A stretch of 64,000 bases of DNA from Roseiarcus sp963835885 (GCA_963835885.1 CAWIHF010000038.1:62001-126000); one strand, 5' to 3'; shown: positions 36,272-46,279, counted from the first letter of the stretch. Notes: generated by a model not told the origin, from the letters alone. Program-made: numbers and translations.

Positions 36272-37417
36272 TCACGCGAACAGCGAGCCCCGATCCGCGA
36301 GCTTGCGCACATGGAAGTCCGCATCGCCGTAGGCCGCGTCGATCATCGTCAGGCGCTTGAACAGATGGCCGACCTTGTATTCGTAAGTCATCGCAATGCC
36401 GCCGTGCAGCTGCACCGCCTGCTGGCCGATGAACTTGGCCGAACGGCCAATCTGGACCTTCGCCGCCGACATCGCCTTGGCCCGCTCGCCGGCGTTCTTT
36501 TCGCCGACGCTCATGGTCGCCAGGTACATCATGCTGCGCGCCTGCTCGAGCGCAACCACCATGTCGGACGCGCGGTGCTGAAGCGCCTGGAACGAGCCGA
36601 TCGTCACGCCGAACTGCTTACGCGTTTTCATGTATTCGACCGTCATGGCGAGCGCTTCGCTCATCGCTCCGACCGCCTCGGCCGAAAGCGCGGCGATCGT
36701 CTCGTCGACCGCCCGCTCGATGATCGGCAAGGCGTCGCCCGGCTCGCCGAGCGCGTCCTTAGCCTCGACACGCACGTCCGCGAGGCCGATCTCCGCCGCG
36801 CGCAGGCCGTCCTGGGTCGGATAGCCGCGCCGCGTCAGCCCTGGGGCGTCCGCATCGACGAGGAAGAGCGCGACGCCGTCGCGGTCGCGCCGATCGCCAG
36901 CCACCCGCGCCGACACGATGAGCTTGTCGGCGCTGTCGCCCTGTCCGACGAGGCTCTTTTCGCCGTTCAGGACGAAGGCGCCGCCGTCTTTGCGGGCGTT
37001 CGTCGCGACATCGTTGAGATCGAAGCCGGACTGTTTTTCCGCATGGGCGAAACTCAGGCGAAGATCGCCCGAGGCGATCGGCCCGATCAGCTCGGCGCGC
37101 TTCTCCGCTTCCGCGCCATGCCTGATCAGCGCGCCGCACAGCACGACCGTCTGCAGAAAGGGTTCAAGCGCCAGCGCCTTGCCGAACTGCTCCATCACGA
37201 TCATCGTTTCGACGGCGCCGCCGCCGAAGCCGCCGTCTTCCTCGGAAAAGGGCGCCCCGAGCAGGCCCATGTCCGCGTATTCGCGCCACAGCGCCTCGCT
37301 GAAGCCGCGCGGGCTCGCCTGATGCGTCTTGCGGGCCTCGAAGCGGTAGCGATCCTTCATCAGCCGCGCGATATTGTCGCTGACGAGCTGCTGTTCCGCG
37401 CTCAGTTCGAAATCCAT
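36272..37417 (-). CDS. pimD: Acyl-CoA dehydrogenase, pimeloyl-CoA dehydrogenase small-subunit type
   Basis: 381 residues. An acyl-CoA dehydrogenase with MDFELSAEQQLVSDNIARL at the N-terminus, RLSFAHAEKQSGFDL in the middle and RKQFGVTIGSFQALQHR and QLHGGIAMTYEYKVGHLFKRL at the C-terminus. The sequence and pairing with the next gene (3-bp gap) match the small subunit of pimeloyl-CoA dehydrogenase-like heteromers. Related pairs act on other acyl-CoAs, such as sterol or terpenoid side chains, so the substrate is open. Last gene of the LacI-headed run. Confidence 0.82.
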   Translation of the reverse strand: MDFELSAEQQLVSDNIARLMKDRYRFEARKTHQASPRGFSEALWREYADMGLLGAPFSEEDGGFGGGAVETMIVMEQFGKALALEPFLQTVVLCGALIRHGAEAEKRAELIGPIASGDLRLSFAHAEKQSGFDLNDVATNARKDGGAFVLNGEKSLVGQGDSADKLIVSARVAGDRRDRDGVALFLVDADAPGLTRRGYPTQDGLRAAEIGLADVRVEAKDALGEPGDALPIIERAVDETIAALSAEAVGAMSEALAMTVEYMKTRKQFGVTIGSFQALQHRASDMVVALEQARSMMYLATMSVGEKNAGERAKAMSAAKVQIGRSAKFIGQQAVQLHGGIAMTYEYKVGHLFKRLTMIDAAYGDADFHVRKLADRGSLFA

Positions 37418-37420
37418 GGT

Positions 37421-38611
37421 TCAGAGCCCCAGAATGGCTTTGGCGATGATGCCGCGCTGAATTTCGTTCGACCCGCCGTAGATCGAGACCTTGCGATAAT
37501 TGAAATAGGCCGGTGCGATGGGACCCGCCCAGTCGAATCCGACCGGCGGCTCGTTGCCTCGGTCGTCCGGATTTTCGTAGGGCAGCGCGTAGGGGCCGAC
37601 CACCTCCATCAGGAGCTCCGTCGTCGCCTGCTGGATCTCCGACCCCTTGATCTTGAGCACGGAGGACGCCGGATCCGGCCTGCCGTCGTTGCGGCGGTTG
37701 GAAATGACCCGCATCTGAGTCATCTCGAGCGCCTTGAGTTCGACCTCGACCGCGGCCAGCTTGGCGCGGAAGAACGGATCGTCGATTTTCGGCCCCGATC
37801 CGTAGACGGGGATCGCGGCGAGAGCGCGCACCCGGTCGAGCCGCGCTTTCGAGATGCCGACGCGGGCGATGCCGTTGCGCTCGTTGGCGAGCAGGAACTT
37901 TGCATAGTCCCAGCCCTTGTTCTCCTGGCCGACCAGGGAGTTGAGCGGCGCGCGCACGTCGTCGAAGAAGACCTCGTTGACCTCGTGGCCGCCGTCGATC
38001 GTCTGGATCGGCCGGACCGTGATTCCCGGCGTCTTCATGTCGACCAGGAAGAAGGAAATGCCTTGCTGCTTCTTGGCCTCGGCGCTGGTGCGGGCAAGGA
38101 CGAAGATCCAGTCGGCGTACTGGGCCAGGGTGGTCCAGGTCTTCTGGCCGGAGATCACCCACGAGTTGTCGTCGCGACGGGCGCTCGTTCGCAGGCTCGC
38201 GAGATCGGATCCCGCGCCCGGCTCGGAAAAGCCCTGGCACCACCAGTCGCGCAGATCGACGATGCGGGGAAGGAACCGCTCCTTCTGCGCCTGCGATCCG
38301 AAGGTGTAGATCACCGGACCGACCATATTGACGCCGAAGGCGATCGCCTCGGGCGCGTTGCCGCGCTGGGTCTCATCGAGAAAGATCGCCTGCTTGACCG
38401 GGCTCCAGCCCGTGCCGCCCCACTCCTTCGGCCAGTGCGGCACGGCCCAGCCCTTCTCCGCGAGGATTTTTGTCCAGCGGAGGTAATCGTCCTTGGAGAG
38501 ATGCCGGCTCGCGACGATTTTTTCGCGGATCGAGGCCGGCAGGCTGTCGCGCACGAAGGCGCGCACCTCGGCGCGGAACGCGAGTTCGTCCTCGGTCAGC
38601 TGCAAATCCAT
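37421..38611 (-). CDS. pimC: Acyl-CoA dehydrogenase, pimeloyl-CoA dehydrogenase large-subunit type
   Basis: 396 residues. Family marks are KGWAVPHWPKEWGGTGWSPV, WWCQGFSEPGAGSDLASL (FAD/substrate region), KTWTTLAQYADWIFVLART and the C-terminal FNYRKVSIYGGSNEIQRGI. It pairs with the following small-subunit gene, so a heteromeric enzyme introducing an alpha,beta double bond into an acyl-CoA is likely. ATG 38611 has GGGGAGGCGACCC upstream. In context it would feed the enoyl-CoA hydratase encoded in the same run. Confidence 0.85.
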   Translation of the reverse strand: MDLQLTEDELAFRAEVRAFVRDSLPASIREKIVASRHLSKDDYLRWTKILAEKGWAVPHWPKEWGGTGWSPVKQAIFLDETQRGNAPEAIAFGVNMVGPVIYTFGSQAQKERFLPRIVDLRDWWCQGFSEPGAGSDLASLRTSARRDDNSWVISGQKTWTTLAQYADWIFVLARTSAEAKKQQGISFFLVDMKTPGITVRPIQTIDGGHEVNEVFFDDVRAPLNSLVGQENKGWDYAKFLLANERNGIARVGISKARLDRVRALAAIPVYGSGPKIDDPFFRAKLAAVEVELKALEMTQMRVISNRRNDGRPDPASSVLKIKGSEIQQATTELLMEVVGPYALPYENPDDRGNEPPVGFDWAGPIAPAYFNYRKVSIYGGSNEIQRGIIAKAILGL

Positions 38612-38722
38612 GGGTCGCCTCCCCGGATGGTTCAAGCGCGAAGGCGACGCCTTCGCGGATTAGCGTCCAAATACGGGCTTTGCAGAGGGAGCGTCAACCG
38701 GGAGAAAACGCCTCGGCTTCGA

Positions 38723-40330
38723 TCAAACATTTGCCGGCGCTGGCGGGGTTTTTCCAAGGATCATGTCTGAGGCTTTTTCGGCGACCATGATCGTCGGAGC
38801 GTTGGTGTTGCAAGAGGGGATAAAGGGCATCACGGAGGCGTCGACGACCCTGAGCCCGTCGATCCCGCGCAGCTTCAGGTCCGGCGTCAGGACGGCCTCC
38901 GGTCCGCGTCCCATTGCGCAGGTTCCGGCCGGATGATGGTCCGTCTTGCAAGATCGATAGGCGTACTCCGCCAGTTCCTCGTCGGTGCTCAGAGTGTCGC
39001 CCGGCATCCGCTCGGCCAGCACGAACGGCTTTAGCGCCGGCTGGCGGAGGATTTGGCGCGCTAACCGCAAGCCTTTCAGGGCGCATTCGCGGTCGTAAGG
39101 GTCCGCCCAGTAGTTCGGGTCGATCAGCGGCGCGGCTTTCGGGTCCGAGCTGGCGAGCCGCACTGTGCCCCGCGAACGCGGGCGAAGGAAAGCGGAATTG
39201 AGCGTTACGCCCGGATTTTTCATCTGCTCGACGCCCGCCTCGATTCCGGACCCCAAACCCAAATGAAACTGGATGTCCGGCGAGCGCGCCTGCTTGTCCG
39301 CGTACCAGAAGCCTCCGGTCTCGAACAGGGTCGACGTGACCGGTCCGGTTTTGAATAGGAGGTATTCGATCCCTGCCCAGACCGTGCGATGCGGCTTGGC
39401 CACTCGGTCGTAAGTGTGATCCCCCGTGCATTCGCAGATTGCATAGAGGTCGAGGTGGTCTTGCAGGTTGCTACCAACGCCCGGAAGATCGTGAACCACC
39501 GCCACCCCCGCGGCCTCGAGTGGATCGGCAGGGCCGACGCCGGAAAGCTGCAGCAGCCGCGGCGATCCGATCGCGCCGCAACTGACGATCACTTCCCGAT
39601 CGGCGCGAAGGATCTCGGTCCCCGTCCCCTCTGCAACGGTCACTCCGACCGCGCGCCCATTTTCGATTTCGATCCGAAGCGTCTGCGCTTGCAGACGGAC
39701 GGTCAGGTTCTTGCGGCTTTGGACCGGCTTGAGGAAGGCGCTCGATGTCGAAGATCGTTCGGCGTTGCGGGTCGTGAGCTGATAATGGCCAATGCCGTCC
39801 TGCTTCGCGCCGTTGAAGTCGAAATTGAACGGAATGCCGGCTTCCTGCGCGGCGCGCAGGAAGGCGAAGCTGATTGGCGGCGGATTGACCGGATAAGAGA
39901 CGCCGAGCGGCCCGCCGTAGCCGTGGTAGAGATTGACCAGGCGCTGGTTATCCTCGCTGCGCACGAAGTAGGGCAGGACCTCGCGATAGCTCCAGCCTTC
40001 ACAGCCGGCCTCGCTCACCCAGGCGTCGTAATCCTTGGCGTTGCCTCGCGTGTAGAGCTGAGCGTTGATCGACGAGCCGCCCCCGATGACCTTTGCCTGG
40101 GTGTACCAAATGACGCGCCCTTTGAGCTGCTTTTGGGGAACCGTGCTCCATCCCCAGCTTGCAACGCCTTTCGTCATCTTCGCGAAGCCGGCGGGCATCC
40201 TGAAAAGCGGATTCCCGTCTCCGCCGCCTGCCTCGAGAAGCAGGACTTTGAGGGTAGGATCAGCGCTCAGGCGATTCGCGAGCACGCATCCTGCGGCGCC
40301 CCCGCCGACGATGATGTAGTCGTGTGCCAT
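38723..40330 (-). CDS. GMC-family FAD alcohol dehydrogenase (choline dehydrogenase-like)
   Basis: 535 residues. The FAD motif is YIIVGGGAAGCVLANRL; GMC signatures include GGGSSINAQLYTRGNAKDYD and GAIGSPRLLQLSGVGP. The catalytic His is in DHHPAGTCAMG and the C-terminal Asn region is SCNTNAPTIMVAEKASDMIL. Such enzymes oxidise primary or secondary alcohols, including choline, aliphatic alcohols and polyethylene glycols. It lies 19 bp after another, more distant GMC gene. Confidence 0.9.
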   Translation of the reverse strand: MAHDYIIVGGGAAGCVLANRLSADPTLKVLLLEAGGGDGNPLFRMPAGFAKMTKGVASWGWSTVPQKQLKGRVIWYTQAKVIGGGSSINAQLYTRGNAKDYDAWVSEAGCEGWSYREVLPYFVRSEDNQRLVNLYHGYGGPLGVSYPVNPPPISFAFLRAAQEAGIPFNFDFNGAKQDGIGHYQLTTRNAERSSTSSAFLKPVQSRKNLTVRLQAQTLRIEIENGRAVGVTVAEGTGTEILRADREVIVSCGAIGSPRLLQLSGVGPADPLEAAGVAVVHDLPGVGSNLQDHLDLYAICECTGDHTYDRVAKPHRTVWAGIEYLLFKTGPVTSTLFETGGFWYADKQARSPDIQFHLGLGSGIEAGVEQMKNPGVTLNSAFLRPRSRGTVRLASSDPKAAPLIDPNYWADPYDRECALKGLRLARQILRQPALKPFVLAERMPGDTLSTDEELAEYAYRSCKTDHHPAGTCAMGRGPEAVLTPDLKLRGIDGLRVVDASVMPFIPSCNTNAPTIMVAEKASDMILGKTPPAPANV

Positions 40331-40349
40331 CGTCACTCTTCTCGATTGA

Positions 40350-41846
40350 TCAAAGGTCGTTGTTTGCGATGTGGTCCGCGACGCGGAGCGCCTGCGCGGC
40401 GATCGTGAGAGCCGGGTTGACCGCCGCCGACGTCGGCAAGAACGAGGCGTCCACGACGAACAGATTCGGATGGTCCCAGGCGCGACAGAAGGGATCCAGC
40501 GGCGAGGTCGAAGGATCGAGCCCGATGCGAACGGTGCCGCACTGGTGCGAGGGCGTTCGGCGGTCGAACGCTCGCGAGAGCACAATCGGGTAGCCTGCCG
40601 CCCGCAGGCGTTCCTTGAACGCCTTCACCAAACCCACGTGTGCCTGCCAGTTACTGCGTTTCCAATCGAGGCGAATGCGTTCACCCTCCACCGTCACGCG
40701 GCTCGAGGGATTCGGGAGGTCCTCGCTCATTGCGTACCAGTCAACCGTGCGACTGCTCATGAGACCAAGCGTCCATTCCGGCGCCAGCCGAAGGTTCGCC
40801 TTGAGGATCGGCGCAGTGACGCGTCCGAGCAGCTGGATATTTCCAAGCGGGGGCCCTCCGCGCCCGTCGCCGAGATAAAAATCATTGATCCCAAGAGTCT
40901 TCTGATAGATCGAATTGTTGATCGTGCTCGGGTCGACAGCCAATACGGCCGAGGCGTTGTGGTTCATGAAATGTCGACCGACTGCATCCGATCGATTGGC
41001 GACGCCCCCCTCCCGAGAGTTCAGGAGCAACGCCGCGGAGTTGACTGCGCCCGCCGACAGAACGACGATTTTCGCCACGAGCTTTTGGCGCTCTCCATTT
41101 CGCGAAACTTCGACGCCGACGATCCGCTTGCCATCCGGCTCGACCAGCAGTCTTTCGACGCGAGCGTTGGTGCGAAGCTCGACGTTGGGGTGCGCCAGAG
41201 CTTCGTTGACGCCGCAATTCTCGGCGTCCATCTTGCCGCTACCCGTATTCGGAAATGCGTCCCAAGGGGTCTTCGCTCTTTGCAACCAGCTTTCGATGTC
41301 GATGCCGAGCGGCAACGGAAACGGGTGGAGGCCAACTCGCTTCAATCGCTCTCGCACTTTGGCGATCGCCGGTTCATCCGGTACGGGCGCAAAAGGATAG
41401 GGCAGCGAATGACGCGGCTCCGTGCGGTCGAGGTTGTGAGCCCCATGAACCCGGTAGAGCCTCTCTGCGCGCGTATACCAGGGCTCCAATTCGTCGTAAG
41501 CGAACGGCCAGCCGGCCGTCGTTCCCTCCCGATAGTTGATCGGCTCAAAATCCTGCGCCCGATATCGGATCAGCACGGCGCCATAGAGCTTCGTGTTGCC
41601 GCCGACGTAGTAGTAGTTGCCCGGATTGAACGATCGCCCAGCGCCGTCGAGCCACAACTCTTGCGGTCTGAAGACCCCACGCTGGAAGATGGCTCGCGCA
41701 TCGCGCGCCTCTTTGCTGTCACGCAGCCGATCGCCGCGTTCGAGGATGAGAATTTTGGCCCCGGTCGGCGCAAGTCCGGCAGAAAATGTGGCCCCTCCCA
41801 TCCCTGTCCCGATGACGAGGACGTCAACCTTTTCCTGGTTCGACAT
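40350..41846 (-). CDS. GMC-family sugar/alcohol oxidoreductase
   Basis: 498 residues. The N-terminal FAD motif is VDVLVIGTGMGGATFSAGL; YYYVGGNTKLYGAVLIRYR and AGAVNSAALLLNSREGG are in the middle. The C-terminal catalytic region has His in PSHQCGTVRIG and Asn in AAVNPALTIAAQALRVADHI. This subgroup includes glucose, gluconate and pyranose dehydrogenases, so oxidation of a sugar or glycoside is plausible. No Tat signal is visible, so it is probably cytoplasmic. It follows the sugar ATPase gene by 80 bp. Confidence 0.87.
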   Translation of the reverse strand: MSNQEKVDVLVIGTGMGGATFSAGLAPTGAKILILERGDRLRDSKEARDARAIFQRGVFRPQELWLDGAGRSFNPGNYYYVGGNTKLYGAVLIRYRAQDFEPINYREGTTAGWPFAYDELEPWYTRAERLYRVHGAHNLDRTEPRHSLPYPFAPVPDEPAIAKVRERLKRVGLHPFPLPLGIDIESWLQRAKTPWDAFPNTGSGKMDAENCGVNEALAHPNVELRTNARVERLLVEPDGKRIVGVEVSRNGERQKLVAKIVVLSAGAVNSAALLLNSREGGVANRSDAVGRHFMNHNASAVLAVDPSTINNSIYQKTLGINDFYLGDGRGGPPLGNIQLLGRVTAPILKANLRLAPEWTLGLMSSRTVDWYAMSEDLPNPSSRVTVEGERIRLDWKRSNWQAHVGLVKAFKERLRAAGYPIVLSRAFDRRTPSHQCGTVRIGLDPSTSPLDPFCRAWDHPNLFVVDASFLPTSAAVNPALTIAAQALRVADHIANNDL

Positions 41847-41926
41847 TCCATCCTCTTTGGCGTCAACGCGCCGGCGCGACGAGCATTACGGCAGCTCGCC
41901 GGCGCCGACAAATCGCGGTCTTGCGT

Positions 41927-43039
41927 TCAAATCCGACGGGTCGTCGCCGGATCGAACAGCACGGCCTTGTCGAGGTTGAAGGCAAAGGCGTGGTTCTCCC
42001 CGACGCGCACGTCGGCGTCGGCGCGCATGCGCGCCGTGACCTCCTTGCCGGCGATGTGGGTGACGACGAAGGTGTCCGCGCCCGCCGGTTCAACGATCTC
42101 GACATTGGCGTCGAATGTCGCGACCACCTTGGCGTTGCGGTCCATGCTTTCTTTGTCGTTTACCGCTTCAGGCCGGATGCCAAAGATCACCTTGGCGCCA
42201 TCGGCGAGATTGCGCGCCTCGGCGCTCGGCGGGGCCGGCACGACGATCGGCGGGTGGTCCTTACGCTGGAGCACAATCTTCGCGGCGCCGTCCGCGCGCG
42301 TCACCTTCCCTTCGAGCAGGTTCATCGCCGGCGAACCCATGAAGTCGGCCACGAAGAGATTGCTGGGTACGTTGTAGACTTCGTTCGGCGTACCGACCTG
42401 CTGCAACTCGCCGTCCTTCAGAACGGCGATCTTCGTGGCCAGCGTCATCGCCTCGATCTGGTCGTGTGTGACGTAAACGATTGTCGTGCCGGTCACCTGA
42501 TGGAGACGCTTGATCTCGACGCGCATGTCGACGCGCAGCTTCGCGTCGAGATTCGACAGCGGTTCGTCGAACAGGAAGACCCGCGGCTGCCGAACGAGGG
42601 CTCTGCCCATTGCAACGCGCTGGCGCTGGCCGCCGGAGAGCTGACTTGGTCGCCGATCGAGCAGGTGCCCGATCTGCAGCGTCTTGGCGACCTCCGCCAC
42701 CGCCTTGTCGCGCTGCGGCTTCGGCACGCCGCGCATCTCCATCCCGAAGGCCATGTTTTGCGCCACCGACATGTTGGGATAGAGCGCGTAGGACTGGAAC
42801 ACCATCGCGATGTCGCGCTTGGAGGGATGCAGATCGTTGATCGCGTGGCCGTCGATACGAATCTCGCCCGCGCTGATCGATTCGAGCCCAGCGATGGTGT
42901 TGAGCAGCGTCGACTTGCCGCAGCCGGACGGACCGACCAGGACGAGAAAGCCACCCTTGTCGAGCGTCAGGTCGATGCCCTTGAGAATCTCGCGGGCGCC
43001 GAACCGCTTGCGCAGGGTGCTGATTTCAAGGAAGGCCAT
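41927..43039 (-). CDS. Sugar ABC transporter ATP-binding protein, UgpC/MalK type
   Basis: 370 residues with intact GPSGCGKST, VFQSYALYPNMSV, LSGGQRQRVAMGRA, FLFDEPLSNLDAKL and VTHDQIEAMT motifs. The C-terminal regulatory region includes FMGSPAMNLLEGK and FGIRPEAVND. It follows the permease gene by 3 bp and energises the importer encoded upstream. Confidence 0.93.
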   Translation of the reverse strand: MAFLEISTLRKRFGAREILKGIDLTLDKGGFLVLVGPSGCGKSTLLNTIAGLESISAGEIRIDGHAINDLHPSKRDIAMVFQSYALYPNMSVAQNMAFGMEMRGVPKPQRDKAVAEVAKTLQIGHLLDRRPSQLSGGQRQRVAMGRALVRQPRVFLFDEPLSNLDAKLRVDMRVEIKRLHQVTGTTIVYVTHDQIEAMTLATKIAVLKDGELQQVGTPNEVYNVPSNLFVADFMGSPAMNLLEGKVTRADGAAKIVLQRKDHPPIVVPAPPSAEARNLADGAKVIFGIRPEAVNDKESMDRNAKVVATFDANVEIVEPAGADTFVVTHIAGKEVTARMRADADVRVGENHAFAFNLDKAVLFDPATTRRI

Positions 43040-43042
43040 GGT

Positions 43043-43987
43043 CTATCCCTTCACCGCGCCGGCCATCAGGCCGCGCACGAAATAGCGTCCGGCGACGATA
43101 TAAACGAACAGCGTGGGCGCGGCGGCGATGATCGCCGCGGCCATGTTGACGTTGTATTCGGTGACGCCCGTCGACGTGTTGACGATGTTATAGAGCGCGA
43201 TCGTCATTGGGCTTGCATCGCCCGCCGCGAAGGTCGCGCCGAACAGGAAGTCGTTCCAGATGTTGGTGAACTGGTAGATGACGGTGACGATGAAGATCGG
43301 CCCGGAATTGGGCAGCAGGATGCGCCGGAAAATCTGGAAGAAGCCCGCCCCGTCGATCATCGCCGCCTTGACGAGCTCGTCGGGAAACGCCTCGTAGTAA
43401 TTGCGGAAGAACAGGGTCGTGAACCCGAGACCGTAGACCGTGTGCACCAGCACCAGATTGACGGTCGGATTGCCGAAGCCGAGCGAGACGCCGAGCGAGT
43501 CGTCGAGCGCCATGCCGACCTCGCCGAGCTTGCCGAGGATCGTCGCCATCGGAATGAGCACCGACTGGAACGGGATGAAGCAGGCGAACAGCATCATGCC
43601 GAACACCAGCTTGTCGCCGGGGAAGCGCCACTTGGTCAGCACGTAGCCGTTGAGCGCGCCGAGCAGCGTCGAGATGAGCACCGCTGGGACGACCATCTTG
43701 ATCGAATTCCAGAAATAACCCTTGATACCCGCGCAGGTCAGGCCTACGCAGGCGGTGCCCCAGGCCTTCGTCCAGGGCTCGAAGGTCAGGTCGTGCGGCA
43801 GCCAGAACATGTTGCCGCCGGTCACCTCGTCGAGCGGTTTCAGCGACGTCAGCACCATCACGACGAGCGGCAGGAGATAGACGAGCGCGAACAGGGCGAG
43901 CAGCCCGTAGATCACGATCCGCGCGCCGAGCGGCGAACGGGTCGGCTCGCGACTCGGGCGGACGCTGAGGGCGTCAACAGCGCTCAT
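43043..43987 (-). CDS. Sugar ABC transporter permease, MalG/GtsC type
   Basis: 314 residues. N-terminal VIYGLLALFALVYLLPLVVMVLTSLKP-type first span (shown in part) with the LTSLKPLDEV motif, and an EAA loop VKAAMIDGAGFFQIFRRILLP. The C-terminus is RYFVRGLMAGAVKG. By eye it resembles permeases of glucose/mannose-type importers. Its ATG overlaps the stop of the preceding permease (ATGA at 43984-43987), showing translational coupling. Confidence 0.92.
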   Translation of the reverse strand: MSAVDALSVRPSREPTRSPLGARIVIYGLLALFALVYLLPLVVMVLTSLKPLDEVTGGNMFWLPHDLTFEPWTKAWGTACVGLTCAGIKGYFWNSIKMVVPAVLISTLLGALNGYVLTKWRFPGDKLVFGMMLFACFIPFQSVLIPMATILGKLGEVGMALDDSLGVSLGFGNPTVNLVLVHTVYGLGFTTLFFRNYYEAFPDELVKAAMIDGAGFFQIFRRILLPNSGPIFIVTVIYQFTNIWNDFLFGATFAAGDASPMTIALYNIVNTSTGVTEYNVNMAAAIIAAAPTLFVYIVAGRYFVRGLMAGAVKG

Positions 43988-44935
43988 CAGTTCTTCTCCC
44001 GCAGTTCGGAATAGAGATAGGGAACCATGATCGCGGCGATGGTCATCAGCATGATGATCGCGCTCGCCGAGCCGACCGCCATCTGGTCGCGCGTGAACGT
44101 GTAGGAATACATGAAGGTCGAGGGCAGCTCCGCGGCGCCGCCGGGGTTCTTGCCGGTGACGGAAAGCACGAGATCGTAAGACTTGAGCGCCATGCCCGTC
44201 AGAACGATTATGGCGGAGAGGAACACGGGGCGCATGATTGGGATGACGATGCGCCGGTAGGTGGCGAAGGCCGTGGCGCCGTCGATCTGCGCCGCCTTGA
44301 GGATTTCGCCGTCGATACCGCGCAGGCCCGCCAGGAACATCGCCATGACGAAACCCGACGTCTGCCAGACGCCGGCTATGGCGACGCAGTAAATCATCAT
44401 TTTGGGAGTGACGACCCAGTCGAAATCGAAAGCTCGACCAGCCGAGATCGTGCATCGCCTTGTCCAGCCCGATGCGCGGATCGAGAAACAGCTTCCACGC
44501 CGTGCCGGTGACGATGAACGACAGCGCCAACGGATAGAGATAGATCGGCCTCAGGATCCCCTCGCCGCGAATCTTCTGGTCGAGCAGGATCGCCAGGGTC
44601 AGGCCGAGGACGAGGCAGAAGAAGACATAGAGCCCGCCGAACAGGCCCATGTTAACGATCGCCGTATGCCAGTTCGAGGTCGGGTCGAAGGTCCAGGTCC
44701 ACAACTTCTGGTAATTGACCCAGCCGATCAGGTGCGTGCTCGTGAAGGCCTTGGAGTTGGTGAACGAGAGAAACAGCGTCCACAGATTGAAGCCGTAGAC
44801 GAAGATCAGCACGAGGACGAAGGACGGTGCGAGGACGAGTTTCGGCAGGGCGTTCCGCGCGCGCCTGCGCAGAGGCCCGTGCGACCGCGGCATTGTGACG
44901 TCGACAATGGGAGCGACAGTGAGTTCGTCGGTCAT
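43987..44935 (-). pseudogene. Sugar ABC transporter permease, MalF/GtsB type, frameshifted
   Basis: The N-terminal half (MTDELTVAPIVDV, LVLAPSFVLVLIFVYGF, GEGILRPIYLYPLALSFIV) reads to MHDLGWSS. The continuation FDFDWVVTPKMMIYC, then VWQTSGFVMAMFLAGL and the EAA loop ILKAAQIDGATAFATYRR, are in the next frame to 43987. One extra T near 44431 explains it; repaired length is about 316 residues. Without repair the importer would lack a permease. ATG 44935 starts the protein, 78 bp after the binding-protein stop across a hairpin. Confidence 0.88.
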
Positions 44936-44963
44936 GGCGCATTCGTTCCAACGAAGTGGGGAG

Positions 44964-45003
44964 CCGCCCCCGCCTGAGCGCACGGACGCTCGAGCGGGGG
45001 CGG
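44964..45003 (-). promoter_or_regulatory. Compound stem-loop after sugar-binding-protein gene
   Basis: CCGCCCCCGC (44964-44973) pairs with GCGGGGGCGG (44994-45003), enclosing a second stem GAGCG/CGCTC. There is no T-tract. As at 34078-34103 it lies just downstream of a binding-protein gene and before the permeases, the usual place for an mRNA-stabilising hairpin that sets differential expression. Confidence 0.65.
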
Positions 45004-45013
45004 ATTGGGGACG

Positions 45014-46279
45014 CTACTTCGCCGCCTGAATCGCCTTGTAGAGTTCCGCGACGGCGCTGTCGGAGGTCTTGATCTCGCCGTGGAAAAACTTGGTCACGAC
45101 ATCATGATAGACTTCGGCGATCGCCGGCGGCTGAGCGTAGTTCTGCGCCATCGAGCCGACGAAGGTTCCCTTCGCATTGGCGGCTTTCACGTCGGCGATG
45201 CCCTTCTTGCCGCACATGTCGAAAGCGGTGTCCGGAACGTCCATGCGCGCGGGGACCGAGCCCTTGATCACATTGAATGCCACCTGGACCTCAGGGTTCA
45301 TCGTCGCGTCCGCGAGTGCAAGCTGCCCGGCGCGCTCGCTCTCCGGAACCTTGAACATCGCGAACATGTCGGTGTTATAGATCACCGTCCCGTCGGTGCC
45401 GGGGAATCGATAGCAGAGGAAGTCCTTGCCCGCCTTCTGGTTGGCGTTGACGAATTCGCCCTTGGCCCAGTCGCCCATCACCTGCAAAAGGGCGTCGCCC
45501 TTGATCACCATCGCGGTGGCGAGGTTCCAGTCGCGCCCGGCGTAGTTCGGGTCGACATAGGCGCGCAGCTTGGCGAGATTGTCGAAGGACTTCTTCATCG
45601 TGTCCGATTTCAGCGCTGCGTCGTCGAGATCGACGAACGCCTTCTTGTAGAAGTCGGGGCCGCCGGTCGACATCACGACAGAGTCGAACATCGTCGCCTC
45701 TTGCCAGGGTTGGCCGCCGAGCGCGAGCGGAATGACGCCCGCCTTCTTCGCCTTGTCGAGCAGCGCGAGCAATTCGTCGAAATTCTTTGGCTCGGTTCCG
45801 CCGATCTTGTCCATGAGCGCCTTGTTGACCCAGATCCAGTTGACGGAATGGATGTTGATCGGAACGGCGTCCCAATTGCCGTTGGTGGTCGTGAACTTCT
45901 GCAAAGCCTTGGGCACGACATTGGCCCAGCCTTCTTTCTGGGCGAGCGAGTCAACATTGGCGAGTTTGCCCGCCTCCGCGTAATCGAGCGCGAAATAGCC
46001 GAGGATCTGCGACGCCATCGGCGGTTTGCCGGCCGCCAACATCGCTTTCAGCGTGGTCATCGCGGCTTCGCCGCCGCCCCCGGCGACCGGCACGTCTTTC
46101 CAGGCGTAGCCTTCCTTGGCGAGATATTGCTTGAGGACGTTCAATGCGGCCGCTTCGCCGCCCGACGTCCACCAGTTCAGCAGCTGCACCTCCTTGACGT
46201 CGGCCGCGTGCGCGGGAACGCCGAACCCGATCGAAGATACGGCGAGCGCAGTCGCCATCATAATCGAATGTACTTTCAT
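45014..46279 (-). CDS. Sugar ABC transporter substrate-binding protein (glucose/mannose type)
   Basis: 421 residues with a signal peptide (MKVHSIMMATALAVSSIGFG, then PAHA). The mature part reads VQLLNWWTSGGEAAALNVLK, then GNWDAVPINIHSVNWIW, LALGGQPWQEATMFDSVV and VMGDWAKGEFVNANQKAGKD. These resemble glucose/mannose-binding proteins (GtsA-like). In this cluster the true ligand may be a modified or linked sugar. ALDH lies 94 bp upstream on the same strand. Confidence 0.9.
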   Translation of the reverse strand: MKVHSIMMATALAVSSIGFGVPAHAADVKEVQLLNWWTSGGEAAALNVLKQYLAKEGYAWKDVPVAGGGGEAAMTTLKAMLAAGKPPMASQILGYFALDYAEAGKLANVDSLAQKEGWANVVPKALQKFTTTNGNWDAVPINIHSVNWIWVNKALMDKIGGTEPKNFDELLALLDKAKKAGVIPLALGGQPWQEATMFDSVVMSTGGPDFYKKAFVDLDDAALKSDTMKKSFDNLAKLRAYVDPNYAGRDWNLATAMVIKGDALLQVMGDWAKGEFVNANQKAGKDFLCYRFPGTDGTVIYNTDMFAMFKVPESERAGQLALADATMNPEVQVAFNVIKGSVPARMDVPDTAFDMCGKKGIADVKAANAKGTFVGSMAQNYAQPPAIAEVYHDVVTKFFHGEIKTSDSAVAELYKAIQAAK

